64,000 nt of DNA from Listeria weihenstephanensis (lineage in GTDB: Bacteria; Bacillota; Bacilli; Lactobacillales; Listeriaceae). Shown here piece by piece: positions 35,269 through 47,618 of the stretch. The notes beneath the pieces were generated by a model. The model worked only from the letters and a program-made list of their open reading frames with translations. It was not told the origin of the DNA and made no database searches. The position numbers were made by a program, and so were the translations under genes. Position 1 is the first letter of the stretch, and each line of letters opens with the position of its first letter. The stretch is from the NCBI RefSeq assembly GCF_003534205.1, contig NZ_CP011102.1:635001-699000 (forward strand), in the 5' to 3' direction.

Positions 35269-36315
35269 ATGTCAGATATCATTAACATTCAAAAGAAATT
35301 GTTACCCGACATGCTTCTTGTCATGCAGAAGCGCTATCAAATCTTGCGTTCGATTTATTTTGCGGAACCGGTTGGTAGACGGACACTTGCCCAAATGCTG
35401 GGTATGAGTGAGCGGGTACTACGCGGTGAAGTAGAATTTTTAAAAGCACAGGGATTGATTGGCATTGCTCCTGCTGGGATGACAGTGACGAAGGATGGTC
35501 TGATTGTGTTTCGCGAACTAGAATCAGTTATGAATCAATTAACTGGGATACATACAATGGAAGATCGACTGCGCGAGAAATTAAGGATCAAAGCTTGTTT
35601 TGTTGTTCAAGGTGACAGCGATGTAACGCCGTGGGTTCTGGAAGAAATGGGACGTGTGGCGCTCGAGCAACTCGATATATCGTTAACGGAGAATAAGAAT
35701 ATTATCGCTGTAATGGGCGGTTCTACGATGGCAACGCTAGCCGAAATGATGACACCAGATTTTGCAAATGGGCGCGAATTACTTTTTGTCCCAGGACGTG
35801 GTGGGCTTGGTGAGGAACTAAATAACCAGGCGAACACAATTTGCGATAGGATGGCAACGAAAACGAATAGTAAGCACCGCATGTTTTACGTGCCGGAACA
35901 ACTTGGCGAGGAAGCGTATCAATCATTGTTAAAAGAGCCCGCAATTCAAGAAGGACTGCGACTCGTACAATCTGCAAATGCTATTTTACATGGTATTGGA
36001 GATGCGAAAACAATGGCTGCGCGGAGACACACGAATGCCGAAGCAATGCAGAAAATTACCGATAGGAAAGCGGTTGGTGAAGCATTTGGCTACTACTTCA
36101 ATGAAGAAGGAGAAGTCGTGTACAAGGTTCCAACATTTGGTTTACAATTTGAAGACCTACCTCAGATACCGAACATTATCGCACTCGCAGGAGGCACTTC
36201 AAAGGCCAAAGCAATCAAGTCGTATATGAAAACCGCTCCGTCAAATACGATTTTAGTAACAGACGAAGGAGCCGCAAACATGCTTTTAAAAGGGGAAAAC
36301 ACCCTTTTGAAATAA
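35269..36315 (+). CDS. cggR: Central glycolytic genes regulator
   Basis: A 348-residue SorC/DeoR-type repressor. The N-terminal winged HTH (about 30-60, GRRTLAQMLGMSERVLRGEV) matches Bacillus CggR. The rest is the sugar-phosphate sensing domain, which binds fructose-1,6-bisphosphate. ATG 35269 is chosen because AGGAG (35256-35260) precedes it and the N-terminus then aligns with the Bacillus protein. An in-frame ATG at 35221 lies inside the operator. It is first gene of cggR-gap-pgk-tpiA-gpmI-eno. Confidence 0.95.
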   Translation: MSDIINIQKKLLPDMLLVMQKRYQILRSIYFAEPVGRRTLAQMLGMSERVLRGEVEFLKAQGLIGIAPAGMTVTKDGLIVFRELESVMNQLTGIHTMEDRLREKLRIKACFVVQGDSDVTPWVLEEMGRVALEQLDISLTENKNIIAVMGGSTMATLAEMMTPDFANGRELLFVPGRGGLGEELNNQANTICDRMATKTNSKHRMFYVPEQLGEEAYQSLLKEPAIQEGLRLVQSANAILHGIGDAKTMAARRHTNAEAMQKITDRKAVGEAFGYYFNEEGEVVYKVPTFGLQFEDLPQIPNIIALAGGTSKAKAIKSYMKTAPSNTILVTDEGAANMLLKGENTLLK

Positions 36316-36349
36316 AAAATTTCATTATTTTCAAGGAGGAAATTGACTT

Positions 36350-37360
36350 ATGACAGTTAAAGTTGGTATTAATGGTTTTGGACGTATCGGACGTCTAGCA
36401 TTCCGTCGTATTCAAAATGTGGAAGGTATTGAAGTTGTTGCAATCAATGACTTAACAGACGCTAAAATGTTAGCTCACCTGTTGAAATATGATACTACTC
36501 AAGGTCGTTTCGATGGCGATGTTGAAGTACATGATGGTTATTTCAACGTGAACGGCAAAGAAGTTAAAGTTTTAGCTAACCGTAACCCTGAGGAATTACC
36601 ATGGGGCGAACTAGGTGTAGATATCGTTCTTGAGTGTACTGGTTTCTTCACTGCGAAAGAAAAAGCAGAACTACACATCAAAGCTGGTGCTAAAAAAGTT
36701 GTTATCTCAGCTCCTGCATCTGGCGACATGAAAACAATCGTTTATAACGTAAACCACGATACTTTAGACGGAACTGAAACAGTTATCTCTGGTGCTTCAT
36801 GTACTACTAACTGTCTTGCTCCAATGGCTAAAGTATTAGAAGACAAATTTGGTATTGAACAAGGTCTTATGACTACAATTCACGCTTACACAGGCGACCA
36901 AATGACGCTTGATGGTCCTCACCCAGGTGGAGACTTCCGTCGTGCGCGCGCTGCAGCAGAAAACATCACTCCTAACACGACTGGTGCTGCTAAAGCAATC
37001 GGTCTTGTATTACCATCACTTGTTGGTAAATTAGACGGTGCTGCTCAACGTGTTCCAGTTGCAACTGGTTCATTGACTGAATTAGTAACTGTTCTTAAGA
37101 AAGACGTTACTGTTGAAGAAGTGAACGCTGCAATGGAAGCTGCAAGTGATGCAGACACATTCGGTTACACTAATGATCCAATCGTTTCTTCTGATATCCA
37201 AGGAATCACTTACGGTTCTTTATTCGATGAAACTCAAACTAAAGTCCTTTCAGTTGGCGGCAAACAATTAGTGAAAACTGTTGCTTGGTATGACAACGAA
37301 ATGTCTTACACTGCACAATTAGTTCGTACACTTGAATATTTCGCTAAAATTGCTAAATAA
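36350..37360 (+). CDS. gap: Glyceraldehyde-3-phosphate dehydrogenase, type I
   Basis: A 336-residue NAD-dependent glycolytic enzyme. NAD fold NGFGRIGR is at 8-15. The catalytic Cys is in GASCTTNC (about 150-157) and the His in [10 protein letters not shown] (about 178). CAAGGAGGAA gives a strong ribosome site. Codon use is strongly biased, as in highly expressed genes, from here through eno. A hairpin-terminator after it may reduce readthrough into pgk. Confidence 0.98.
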   Translation: MTVKVGINGFGRIGRLAFRRIQNVEGIEVVAINDLTDAKMLAHLLKYDTTQGRFDGDVEVHDGYFNVNGKEVKVLANRNPEELPWGELGVDIVLECTGFFTAKEKAELHIKAGAKKVVISAPASGDMKTIVYNVNHDTLDGTETVISGASCTTNCLAPMAKVLEDKFGIEQGLMTTIHAYTGDQMTLDGPHPGGDFRRARAAAENITPNTTGAAKAIGLVLPSLVGKLDGAAQRVPVATGSLTELVTVLKKDVTVEEVNAAMEAASDADTFGYTNDPIVSSDIQGITYGSLFDETQTKVLSVGGKQLVKTVAWYDNEMSYTAQLVRTLEYFAKIAK

Positions 37361-37389
37361 GATTGCTAAGAACTAAATAATAAACAAAT

Positions 37390-37423
37390 AAGCGGGAACA
37401 GGTCTTTTGTTTCCGCTTTTTAT
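37390..37423 (+). terminator. Terminator/attenuator between gap and pgk
   Basis: AGCGGGAACA (37391-37400) pairs with TGTTTCCGCT (37408-37417), followed by TTTT. It may make gap mRNA more abundant than the downstream genes. Confidence 0.8.
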
Positions 37424-37448
37424 TTGAAAAGTATGGAGGAAAAGAATT

Positions 37449-38639
37449 ATGGCTAAAAAAGTTGTGACCGATTTAGACTTAAACGACAAAAAAGTTCTAG
37501 TACGTGTTGATTTTAACGTTCCAATGAAAGACGGTAAAATTACCAATGATAATCGTATCGTAGCGGCACTTCCAACGATTCAATATATCCTTGAGCAAAA
37601 CGGTAAAGCAATTCTTTTCTCTCACTTAGGTAAAGTGAAGACAGAAGAAGACAAAGCGGACAAATCACTTCGCCCTGTTGCTGAACGTTTGAGCGAATTA
37701 TTAGGTAAAGAAGTGAAATTCGTACCTGTAACTCGTGGCCCAGAGCTTGAAGGTGCAATTAACGAAATGAAAGACGGCGACGTTATTCTTTTCGAAAATA
37801 CGCGTTTTGAAGATGTTGACGGTAAAAAAGAAAGCAAAAATGATCCAGAGCTAGGCAAGTATTGGGCTTCTCTAGGTGATGTTTTTGTAAATGACGCATT
37901 TGGTACAGCTCACCGTGCACATGCTTCTAACGTTGGAATCGCTTCTAACCTAGATTCAGCGGCAGGCTTCCTAATGGAAAAAGAAATCAAATTCATCGGT
38001 GGCGTTGTGGATAACCCATCACGTCCGCTTGTTGCAATCCTTGGTGGCGCGAAAGTTTCCGACAAAATCGGCGTTATCGAGAACTTAATCGAAAAAGCAG
38101 ACAAATTACTTATCGGTGGCGGAATGGCATACACATTCTTCAAAGCACAAGGTAAAGAAGTCGGCATTTCTCTTTTAGAAAAAGACAAAATCGATCTTGC
38201 GAAGAGCTTACTTGAAAAAGCAGGCGACAAATTAGTACTTCCAATCGACAATGTTGTTTCTCATGAATTCAGCAACGACGCACCATTCCACACGGTTGAC
38301 TCGAACCACATCCCGGCTGACGAAGAAGGTTTGGATATCGGTCCTGCGACAGTGGAACTTTTCACAAAAGAATTGCAAGGCGCGAAAACGGTTGTTTGGA
38401 ACGGTCCTATGGGCGTATTCGAAATGAGCAACTTTGCTAAAGGAACAATCGGCGTTTGTGAAGCAATCGCGAATCTTGAAGGCGCAACTACAATCATCGG
38501 CGGTGGCGATAGTGCAGCTGCAGCGATGGACCTAGGTTACGCTGACAAATTCACACACATTTCAACTGGTGGCGGAGCTTCTCTAGAATACCTAGAAGGC
38601 AAAAAACTACCAGGCGTCGAATCTATTAGCGATAAATAA
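37449..38639 (+). CDS. pgk: Phosphoglycerate kinase
   Basis: A 396-residue ATP-forming glycolytic kinase. N-terminal substrate motif RVDFNVP is at about 18-24, and the C-terminal nucleotide motif GGGDSAAA at about 350. Length is normal. TATGGAGGAAAAG precedes ATG 37449. It is second structural gene of the CggR operon. The unusually long gap to tpiA (269 bp) holds a structured repeat. Confidence 0.98.
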   Translation: MAKKVVTDLDLNDKKVLVRVDFNVPMKDGKITNDNRIVAALPTIQYILEQNGKAILFSHLGKVKTEEDKADKSLRPVAERLSELLGKEVKFVPVTRGPELEGAINEMKDGDVILFENTRFEDVDGKKESKNDPELGKYWASLGDVFVNDAFGTAHRAHASNVGIASNLDSAAGFLMEKEIKFIGGVVDNPSRPLVAILGGAKVSDKIGVIENLIEKADKLLIGGGMAYTFFKAQGKEVGISLLEKDKIDLAKSLLEKAGDKLVLPIDNVVSHEFSNDAPFHTVDSNHIPADEEGLDIGPATVELFTKELQGAKTVVWNGPMGVFEMSNFAKGTIGVCEAIANLEGATTIIGGGDSAAAAMDLGYADKFTHISTGGGASLEYLEGKKLPGVESISDK

Positions 38640-39664
<1,025 letters not shown>

Positions 39665-41197
39665 ATGGCAAAATCACCTGTAGCTATCATCATTCTTGAT
39701 GGTTTCGGTTTACGTAACGAAACAGTTGGGAATGCTGTTGCCTTAGCTAATAAACCTAACTTTGACCGCTACTGGGAAACGTATCCACACGGACAACTGA
39801 AAGCAGCCGGCCTTGATGTCGGTCTTCCAGAAGGCCAAATGGGTAACTCAGAAGTCGGACATACAAATATCGGTGCTGGACGTATTGTTTACCAAAGTTT
39901 GACGCGTATTGACAAAGCCATTGAAGAAGGCGAATTCGCAAAAAATGAAGCGTTAAACAATGCTTTCACGCACACAAAAACGAATAATTCCGATCTTCAC
40001 TTGTTCGGCTTGCTATCAGATGGCGGCGTGCACAGTCACATCAACCATTTAGTAGCTTTGCTTGAAACGGCGAAGAAAGAAGGCGTGAAAAACGTCTATA
40101 TCCATGCTTTCCTTGATGGACGCGACGTGGCACCACAATCCGCAGTAGGATATTTAGAAACATTGCAAAAAGCCATTGCTGATCTTAACTATGGCGAAAT
40201 TGCAACGGTTTCTGGACGCTTCTACGCGATGGATCGTGATAAGCGCTGGGAACGTGTCGAAAAAGCCTATAACACGATTGTTAAAGGTGAAGGCGCGCAA
40301 TTTGAAGATCCAGTGAAATTGGTTGAAGCTTCTTACGCGGACGGCAAAAATGACGAATTCGTTGTTCCTGCTGTTGTAGCGAAAGATGGCAAACCAGTCG
40401 CAACTGTGAAAGATAATGACGCTGTTATTTTCTTCAACTTCCGTCCTGACCGCGCGATCCAACTTTCGAATGCGTTCACGGATACAGAATGGGAACATTT
40501 TGAGCGTGGCGACAAACATCCGAAAAACATCAAATTTGTAACGATGACACTTTATAATCCGAGTATTGTAGCGGAAGTTGCTTTTGCTCCGATGCCAATG
40601 ACGAATGTGATCGGGGAAGTTTTATCTAATGAAGGCTTGTCGCAATTGCGTATTGCTGAAACTGAGAAATATCCTCACGTAACTTTCTTCATGAACGGTG
40701 GGCGTAACGAAGAATTCCCTGGTGAGAGCCGGATTCTGATTGATTCGCCGAAAGTGGAAACGTACGATTTGAAACCTGAAATGAGCGCTTATGAAGTAAC
40801 GGACGCACTGGTAGCAGATATCGAGAATGATAAACATGATGCGATTATCTTAAACTTTGCGAATCCAGATATGGTAGGTCACTCAGGCATGGTTGAACCA
40901 ACGATTAAAGCGATTGAAGCAGTGGATGAGAACCTTGGACGCGTTGTCGATGCTATTTTGGAAAAAGGCGGTTCTGCGATTATTTTCGCCGATCACGGTA
41001 ATTCTGAAACGATGACAACACCAGAAGGCAAACCACATACAGCGCATACGACAGTTCCGGTTCCTGTAATCGTGACAAAAGCTGGTGCAACCCTGCGTGA
41101 AGGCGGTCGCTTAGCCGATGTAGCCCCAACGATGCTTGATCTTTTAGGCGTGAAAAAACCTGCCGAAATGACAGGTGGAAGTTTAATTCAAAAATAA
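39665..41197 (+). CDS. gpmI: 2,3-bisphosphoglycerate-independent phosphoglycerate mutase
   Basis: A 510-residue Mn-dependent mutase. Alkaline-phosphatase-fold motifs are LDGFGLRN near the N-terminus, the phospho-Ser loop [12 protein letters not shown] (about 60-71) and FADHGNSE (about 443). The ATG follows the tpiA stop with no gap, and the ribosome site (GGAGG) lies in the tpiA end, so coupling is likely. Confidence 0.97.
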   Translation: MAKSPVAIIILDGFGLRNETVGNAVALANKPNFDRYWETYPHGQLKAAGLDVGLPEGQMGNSEVGHTNIGAGRIVYQSLTRIDKAIEEGEFAKNEALNNAFTHTKTNNSDLHLFGLLSDGGVHSHINHLVALLETAKKEGVKNVYIHAFLDGRDVAPQSAVGYLETLQKAIADLNYGEIATVSGRFYAMDRDKRWERVEKAYNTIVKGEGAQFEDPVKLVEASYADGKNDEFVVPAVVAKDGKPVATVKDNDAVIFFNFRPDRAIQLSNAFTDTEWEHFERGDKHPKNIKFVTMTLYNPSIVAEVAFAPMPMTNVIGEVLSNEGLSQLRIAETEKYPHVTFFMNGGRNEEFPGESRILIDSPKVETYDLKPEMSAYEVTDALVADIENDKHDAIILNFANPDMVGHSGMVEPTIKAIEAVDENLGRVVDAILEKGGSAIIFADHGNSETMTTPEGKPHTAHTTVPVPVIVTKAGATLREGGRLADVAPTMLDLLGVKKPAEMTGGSLIQK

Positions 41198-41302
41198 ATA
41201 GGTCTGCTTTGCGTTTTCCGCGAAACAAGGCTAAAATAAGAAGGTAAGCAACCGGTAATTCGGTCACTTCCTTACAAAATTCAATTTTAGAGGAGAGTAT
41301 AA

Positions 41303-42598
<1,296 letters not shown>

Positions 42599-42606
42599 TC
42601 GCTATA

Positions 42607-42649
42607 ATACAGGAAACCCCCAGAAAAAAATTCTGGGGGTTTCCTGTAT
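42607..42649. terminator. Strong hairpin after eno (likely terminator)
   Basis: A perfect 19-bp stem (42607-42625 with 42631-42649) with a 5-nt A loop. The T-run on either side is poor, but its place between converging genes supports termination. Confidence 0.75.
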
Positions 42650-42710
42650 TTACTAATAGGTGTTTATAAGCGGATGTCAGGTTGGAAAATTTGATGAATT
42701 AACTATGATG

Positions 42711-42899
42711 TTACTTATGATTTTTTATATGAGCAGACCTGTTAACATTTATAAATAGAGTTTTTACTAGTAAAAAGACCATTGCTAATAAAAATAAAAT
42801 ATATATCCAACTACCTGTACTAAAAATTCCATAAATAAAAATTAATGAAGCTACACTATAAACGGATATTTGGACAATTTTCCATGTTTTTGGTGCCAT
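42711..42899 (-). CDS. Small two-span membrane protein
   Basis: A 62-residue protein with two hydrophobic helices (about 8-27 and 32-50) and a basic His-rich end. AGGAGTTGATTTAA precedes ATG 42899. It converges on eno. No domain is recognised and the function is unknown; it may be linked to the divergent secreted-protein gene. Confidence 0.65.
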   Translation of the reverse strand: MAPKTWKIVQISVYSVASLIFIYGIFSTGSWIYILFLLAMVFLLVKTLFINVNRSAHIKNHK

Positions 42900-43001
42900 T
42901 TAAATCAACTCCTACATCATTTTGGTAACGCTTGCATTTTTTGTGTGTTTATTGTAACATAATGATAGATAGAATACAAAATAGAAATGGGGAGATCGGA
43001 A

Positions 43002-43667
43002 ATGAGTTTCCAAAAAATTATATCAGCGATTTCGATAGGGGTAATTGGAACAACACTATTTTACCCTATGATGGCAGATGCAGCAGGAGTAGAATCAATT
43101 GATGGAACTGAAGGTAAAGAAATTTATTCAGATGTTGAGATTGTAGCTGAAATAAGTGAAGGATCCAATGTAGATAAAAAGAATGAATTTAGCGAGGAAG
43201 CTTATGAAATAATGGAGAACTCGCCTCTTGGCGTTGAAGTGAAATTACCTGTGACGGAAATAAAGACAGATCGTCCGTTATTAAAAAGCGCAAGTGGTTG
43301 GACAACAAGTACAAATACCTCATCAAAGAAATTAAAGAGTATGGTATTTCTAAACTATCATCCAGACTTTCCTGAGAAAAAGCATTATGATGGATATTTT
43401 TTCTCAGCTACAAAAAAAAGGTCAGGTAGTGCTAGTTTAACATTAGGATTTGGTCCACTTTCTTTTACTGTGGCTGCTGCTTCAGCTGGCAGTGGAGGTT
43501 TTCTTAAAGCTGATCTTAAAAGATACAGTAGACCTGCTGTAAAGGGAGATGTGTACCAAAATAACTACACCATTAAATATTATAGTGGTAGCGGAATTCT
43601 ATATCGTACGGAATATAAAACATATAAGAGTACGAGAAATTCTGAAATTTATATTAAATACCCTTGA
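43002..43667 (+). CDS. Secreted protein of unknown function
   Basis: A 221-residue protein with a signal peptide, cleavage likely after MADA (about residue 28). The mature part is acidic at its start and ends in an aromatic, beta-rich half (SLTLGFGPLSFTVAAASAGSGG, KYYSGSGILYRTEYK). The Gly/Ala-rich stretch might insert in membranes. GGGGAG precedes ATG 43002. The next gene starts 16 bp later, so the two probably act together. A bacteriocin-like or surface role is speculation. Confidence 0.68.
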   Translation: MSFQKIISAISIGVIGTTLFYPMMADAAGVESIDGTEGKEIYSDVEIVAEISEGSNVDKKNEFSEEAYEIMENSPLGVEVKLPVTEIKTDRPLLKSASGWTTSTNTSSKKLKSMVFLNYHPDFPEKKHYDGYFFSATKKRSGSASLTLGFGPLSFTVAAASAGSGGFLKADLKRYSRPAVKGDVYQNNYTIKYYSGSGILYRTEYKTYKSTRNSEIYIKYP

Positions 43668-43683
43668 ACAGGAGGCGTGACAC

Positions 43684-44067
43684 TTGAAAAAAAAAATAAT
43701 AATTATAGTATCAGTGCTACTCCTCAGTCTAGTTATATTTTTAGTTATAAATAGAAATAATTTTTCACCAAATAATTCTGAATTTAGACTGTACGACCAA
43801 TTTTACCTAACTATAGGTGGAAAAGATTTGGAAACTCTAAAAAAACCAACAAAGCAAGATATTAACGAACAAATTGGAAACATTCAAGGGATTTGGAGAT
43901 ATGCGCCAATGATGTCAGATTTTCAAAGCCCAACAATACCGGATAAATCTGTAGTCTACTCAGCTAAAGGGTTTCCCATAATCAAGGATAAAGATCAAAC
44001 ATACTATGCACGGTTAATTGTAGTGACTCCTGATAATAAATTTTTCTGGTTTTACTGCATTCCTTAG
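43684..44067 (+). CDS. Membrane-anchored partner protein, possibly frameshifted near its end
   Basis: A 127-residue protein with an N-terminal signal anchor (KKKIIIIVSVLLLSLVIFLVI) and an extracellular domain. The start is TTG 43684, with AGGAGG 8 nt upstream. The frame stops at 44067. A one-base shift in the T5 run near 44041-44045 would extend it to 44128 with a plausible tail (GFTAFLRVVTCEGAVKSSAE...), so the annotated end may be truncated. It pairs with the upstream secreted protein. Function is unknown. Confidence 0.62.
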   Translation: MKKKIIIIVSVLLLSLVIFLVINRNNFSPNNSEFRLYDQFYLTIGGKDLETLKKPTKQDINEQIGNIQGIWRYAPMMSDFQSPTIPDKSVVYSAKGFPIIKDKDQTYYARLIVVTPDNKFFWFYCIP

Positions 44068-44474
44068 AGTTGTAACTTGTGAAGGAGCTGTTAAGTCAAG
44101 TGCAGAAAGATACGGCAGGCCAGAATAAATGATATATCGTAAATGCAATTAATGAAAGCTATACAAATTAATTTTTTTGGTTTGTCACATCACAATAATA
44201 AATAGTACTTTTAGGGCTTAGAAGTGTGTTTCTTTCTTATGAGAAGCACACTTTTTATTTTTGCAAGGTATGGAGGAAAGACTTTAAGTTTTATAGCAAT
44301 ATCTATATTATCCCGTTGCCAATGTAATCTAAAAGCCAAAGTAGCTATTTTCTGCTATAATAATTTTACTAAAAGATATTGAGGTATGATTAATTAAGAA
44401 GTAAGATACGACGACACAAATCGAGCGCTTGTCGCCGATATACTTTAGCTTATGCAAAAGGCCAGGTGATCACG
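44068..44474 (+). other. Intergenic region upstream of the hydrolase genes
   Basis: About 400 bp. It holds the possible frameshifted tail (44068-44128), a terminator (44222-44260), an extended -10 TGC-TATAAT (44353-44361), and a motif CGAGCGCTTGTCGCC (44422-44436) that recurs at 54681. No other gene is seen. Confidence 0.55.
44222..44260 (+). terminator. Terminator
   Basis: AAGTGTG (44222-44228) pairs with CACACTT (44247-44253), followed by TTTATTTTT. Confidence 0.8.
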
Positions 44475-45182
44475 ATGAAAGCACATGTGAACGGAATTGA
44501 ACTTTCTTATCATATTTATGGTAGAGGCGAGCCGCTTGTTTTGTTGCACGGGAATGGGCAGAATCATGGTGCGATGAAGAGACAAATTGACGTCTTTCGA
44601 AAAGAGTATCAAGTGATTGCGGTAGATTCGCGTGGTCATGGGAAGTCGGAATTAGGTTTCAGGCCGCTTGATTTTCAGGTCATGGCGCTGGATATTTTAT
44701 GCTTATTAGATTTTTTGAAAATAGATAGGTATCGCGTTATCGGGTATAGTGATGGTGGGATTATTGCGTTGGAAATGGCGATGTATCAGCCCAAAAGGCA
44801 GGTGCAGATGGTTGTGATTGGAACGAATTATGATACGAGCCAGATTAAATGGTGGGCGAATATTTTTACTTTCGTTGGTTATTTATTTTCGATTCTTCTG
44901 ACGCCGTTCAGCTTCTTTTTTAGGCGTGTTAAGGCGCAGATGGGATTGATGATTTTTCATCCGCATATTAAAGAAAGAGATTTGGCGAGGATTTCAGCGC
45001 CGATGTTGGCGATTATTGGTGAATACGATGTGATTTCAAGGACTGATACTAGGAATATGGTGAATTTGGTTCAGCACGGTAAGATGACTGTTATTCATCA
45101 TGGGACGCATTTTTTGATTCGCCAAAAAACGCGTGAGTTGCATCAGGTTATTGTTTCCTTTTTTGACGAAGATGTGACGTAA
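44475..45182 (+). CDS. Alpha/beta hydrolase
   Basis: A 235-residue hydrolase. The oxyanion region VLLHGNGQNH is at about 23-32. The nucleophile Ser lies in IGYSDGG (about 90-96), the Asp in GEYDVIS (about 190) and the His in HHGTHFL (about 214), so the triad is complete. A hydrophobic helix near 135-155 could contact membrane. AGGTGAT before ATG 44475 decides the start over GTG 44466. From memory, L. monocytogenes has a similar gene near est. Substrate unknown. Confidence 0.85.
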   Translation: MKAHVNGIELSYHIYGRGEPLVLLHGNGQNHGAMKRQIDVFRKEYQVIAVDSRGHGKSELGFRPLDFQVMALDILCLLDFLKIDRYRVIGYSDGGIIALEMAMYQPKRQVQMVVIGTNYDTSQIKWWANIFTFVGYLFSILLTPFSFFFRRVKAQMGLMIFHPHIKERDLARISAPMLAIIGEYDVISRTDTRNMVNLVQHGKMTVIHHGTHFLIRQKTRELHQVIVSFFDEDVT

Positions 45183-45237
45183 ATCTAGGGACAAAGTAGC
45201 TAAATAATGTTTTTCTGTTTATTATGTGAGAATTAGA

Positions 45238-45266
45238 TTGACAGTTCCTCCGTTTGGCGTTATCAT
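45238..45266 (+). promoter_or_regulatory. Promoter for the esterase-like gene
   Basis: TTGACA - 17 bp - TATCAT, about 160 bp upstream of ATG 45429. Confidence 0.75.
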
Positions 45267-45428
45267 ATGTCTATTGTATAAATTACTTACCCCAAAAATA
45301 GAGATTGTGAACGGTGCTGAATCCTTTGGTAGCAAGGGTTTTCAGGATCCGAATCAAAAACTGGCAATTGGCGTCAATATGGCGTACAATGAGGGCAAGT
45401 TAAGGAAGATGGAGGAGTGCAATTAATC

Positions 45429-46172
45429 ATGAGTACGGATCGTAGCTTTCTTATAAAAGCAGGCAATCGGGCTGTTCTATTACTGCATGGATTTGCGGGA
45501 ACGACAGAGGATGTTAGAGAATTAGGTGAATATCTAGCGGAGAATGGTTATACGGTATATGCACCGAATTATCGCGGTCATGGCGAGGAACCAGCAATCT
45601 TCTTAAAAACCACACCTGAAATGTGGTATGAGGATGCGAAGGCGGGTTACAAGCATTTACAGGACCAAGGATATCACGAAATAGCAATAGTAGGCGCTGC
45701 AATGGGTGGTGTTTTTGCTCTGAAAATGGCGGAAACATTTAATCCGAAAGCAATCGCTCCATTATGTGCGAACGTGAACCGTAAAATGCGATATATTCCA
45801 GTGGAGAAGTATCTATTAAAGAGTATGAGTAGAGAAGGAATTGCAGACGCGGAAGCAGAAGTCATGCTTGCTAATTATGCGCCTGAGATAAAAACAATGA
45901 CAGACGCGCGTTCTGCGTTTTATAAAGCAGTGGCGAGCGATATCGAGCGAATTGAAGTGCCGACGATGATTGGACAAGGTTGTCAGGATGAAGAAATCTC
46001 AGCTGATGACGCGAACTATATTTTCAAAAATATTCACTCGGATGATAAGCAACTTTGTTTCTATGCTGGATCTGGTCATGATATTACAACGGACTGTGAG
46101 AAGGATATTTTAGGCGAAGATTTAGTTTACTTCCTAGACGATTTAATGTGGCTAGAACAAGAAGTAATGTAA
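45429..46172 (+). CDS. Carboxylesterase-like protein lacking the nucleophile serine (pseudoenzyme)
   Basis: A 247-residue paralogue of Est (48859). It has the same LLLHGFAG (about 18-25), APNYRGHG, and C-terminal Asp (CQDEEIS) and His (GSGHDIT) positions. At the nucleophile elbow, Est has GLSLGG but this protein has GAAMGG: codon 45699-45701 is GCA (Ala, residue 91). Hydrolysis by the usual mechanism is therefore unlikely. A binding or regulatory role, or recent loss of activity, is possible. GGAGGAG precedes ATG 45429. Confidence 0.85.
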   Translation: MSTDRSFLIKAGNRAVLLLHGFAGTTEDVRELGEYLAENGYTVYAPNYRGHGEEPAIFLKTTPEMWYEDAKAGYKHLQDQGYHEIAIVGAAMGGVFALKMAETFNPKAIAPLCANVNRKMRYIPVEKYLLKSMSREGIADAEAEVMLANYAPEIKTMTDARSAFYKAVASDIERIEVPTMIGQGCQDEEISADDANYIFKNIHSDDKQLCFYAGSGHDITTDCEKDILGEDLVYFLDDLMWLEQEVM

Positions 46173-46258
46173 GATATGGAAGGGATACCTTAAAGCTGGG
46201 TGTTCCTTCTTTTTTAAATAGGATGGACAGATGAGAGGGGAATGTAAAATGAGTGCAC

Positions 46259-46266
46259 GTTTTAAT
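46259..46266 (+). repeat. Target-site duplication, left copy
   Basis: GTTTTAAT, identical to 47701-47708. Confidence 0.95.
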
Positions 46267-46335
46267 GGCTCTTTGTCAATTGTTGGGGTGAAATATCGAA
46301 GTACAAGCTAGAGAAACAATGGCTTGTACCTCTTT

Positions 46336-47559
46336 TTAACCTACAGAAATGTCAAAATCTTTGATAAAATGCTGGGCAAGTATTTTGGCACGGAATCGTG
46401 AAAAGTTTTGATAGCCATAAGAAGTGCGCTTGATAACTTTGGTTCGGTTGTTAATTCCTTCTACGAAACCATTGGACAGATGTGGGTAAATGAAGGCATT
46501 GATGATTTCTGTTTCCCAGCGTCGGAAAGTACCGATAGCTTTTATGAATTCTGGAAGCTGTTTGTCTTGTACGAGTTGATAGAAATCGTGTAAGGATTGA
46601 CGAACGTCGTGGCGTTCTTGTGCTTTATTGGCATCAAACCAAGCCTGATAGGCTTCCTTGATGGTGTAGGCGGTTTGTAGATCAGGGTGCAAGCTTAAGT
46701 AACGGCGAATGATGCTTTTTTGCGCTGTGTCCAGCTTATGAGATCGCTTGAAAAGGAGTTTTTGTATCCGTTTCCCGTGTTTTCGATCTTTTTCTGAAAA
46801 ACGTTGTTGGACACGAACGCGGACTTTATTCAGCGCCCAATAGATGTAGCGAGAGAAGTGGAAAGAATCGGCAATAATAACTGGTTTGTCAAGGGCTTGT
46901 TGCACGGCGTTTTTGAAGGTCGAACTCAAATCCATGATAACCATCTCTACCTGCTGCCCGCGTTCTCTTAAATAACGTTGAATGGTTTTGGCGCGACGGT
47001 TTTCTAAGATATCAATGGGGCGACGAGTCATGGGATCAGCGATAATGAGTTGAAATTTGCCTTTGTCGGTATCTCCCTTGAACTCATCGATAGCGATGAC
47101 CTTAGGAAGAGAGACGGGAGGCGTGGAAAAGGCTTCTGTACGCGCGTCGAATAGACGCATAATTTTAGGTGCGGTGGTCCCAAATGTTTTAGCAGTATAA
47201 GTAAAGGACGGAGCGGAAATACTATGAAAAAGGGCCGCTTGGTGCCAAAGCGTTGAAAAACGCTGATAGCGTGCCACAAGTCCTTGATTTTTTTCATCAA
47301 ATGATTTTCCGCAGGAACAAGCATATCTGCGTTTTCGATAGTGCACATAGACACGTTTTTCTGCGACTTTTAGATGTTGGAAAGTGTGCGTACGATAGTC
47401 TTTAATGCGATCTGTCCGTGTTTTACAAGAGGGGCAGGCATGTTTTTTTCGTTTTAGTTGGATATGAATGTGGCAGATATGATTTTCAATCGAATAATCA
47501 AGAAGTTGGATGTTTTTATTTTCTAAACCGATGAGTTGTATGATAAAATGGTCTGGCAT
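46336..47559 (-). CDS. ISL3-family transposase
   Basis: A 407-residue transposase. The N-terminal zinc-finger CPSCKTRTD (about 39-47) and a second Cys pair (YACSCGKSF) precede an HTH region. The catalytic domain has Asp in IDEFKGDTDKG (about 152), MDLSSTFKNAV (about 203) and a late Glu in NGFVEGINNRTK (about 364). This is the DDE pattern of ISL3. AAAGGAG lies 11 nt before ATG 47559 and is inside a leader hairpin. The frame is intact, so the element may still move. Confidence 0.94.
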   Translation of the reverse strand: MPDHFIIQLIGLENKNIQLLDYSIENHICHIHIQLKRKKHACPSCKTRTDRIKDYRTHTFQHLKVAEKRVYVHYRKRRYACSCGKSFDEKNQGLVARYQRFSTLWHQAALFHSISAPSFTYTAKTFGTTAPKIMRLFDARTEAFSTPPVSLPKVIAIDEFKGDTDKGKFQLIIADPMTRRPIDILENRRAKTIQRYLRERGQQVEMVIMDLSSTFKNAVQQALDKPVIIADSFHFSRYIYWALNKVRVRVQQRFSEKDRKHGKRIQKLLFKRSHKLDTAQKSIIRRYLSLHPDLQTAYTIKEAYQAWFDANKAQERHDVRQSLHDFYQLVQDKQLPEFIKAIGTFRRWETEIINAFIYPHLSNGFVEGINNRTKVIKRTSYGYQNFSRFRAKILAQHFIKDFDISVG

Positions 47560-47562
47560 GGT

Positions 47563-47618
47563 AATATCGCTCCTTTGGATTGGGTTTCGTCACTTTTATC
47601 TTAAAGGATTTTGATATT
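47563..47618 (-). promoter_or_regulatory. RBS-masking hairpin in the transposase leader
   Basis: In the mRNA, AATATC and TCCTTT-type segments pair: on the plus strand AATATC (47563-47568) with GATATT (47613-47618), and TCCTTT (47571-47576) with AAAGGA (47603-47608). The transposase ribosome site AAAGGAG lies in the stem. Confidence 0.7.

Noticed and set aside
45226-45426. A GTG-started 66-codon frame upstream of the esterase-like gene
   Set aside because: It covers the TTGACA/TATCAT promoter and leader and has no ribosome site.
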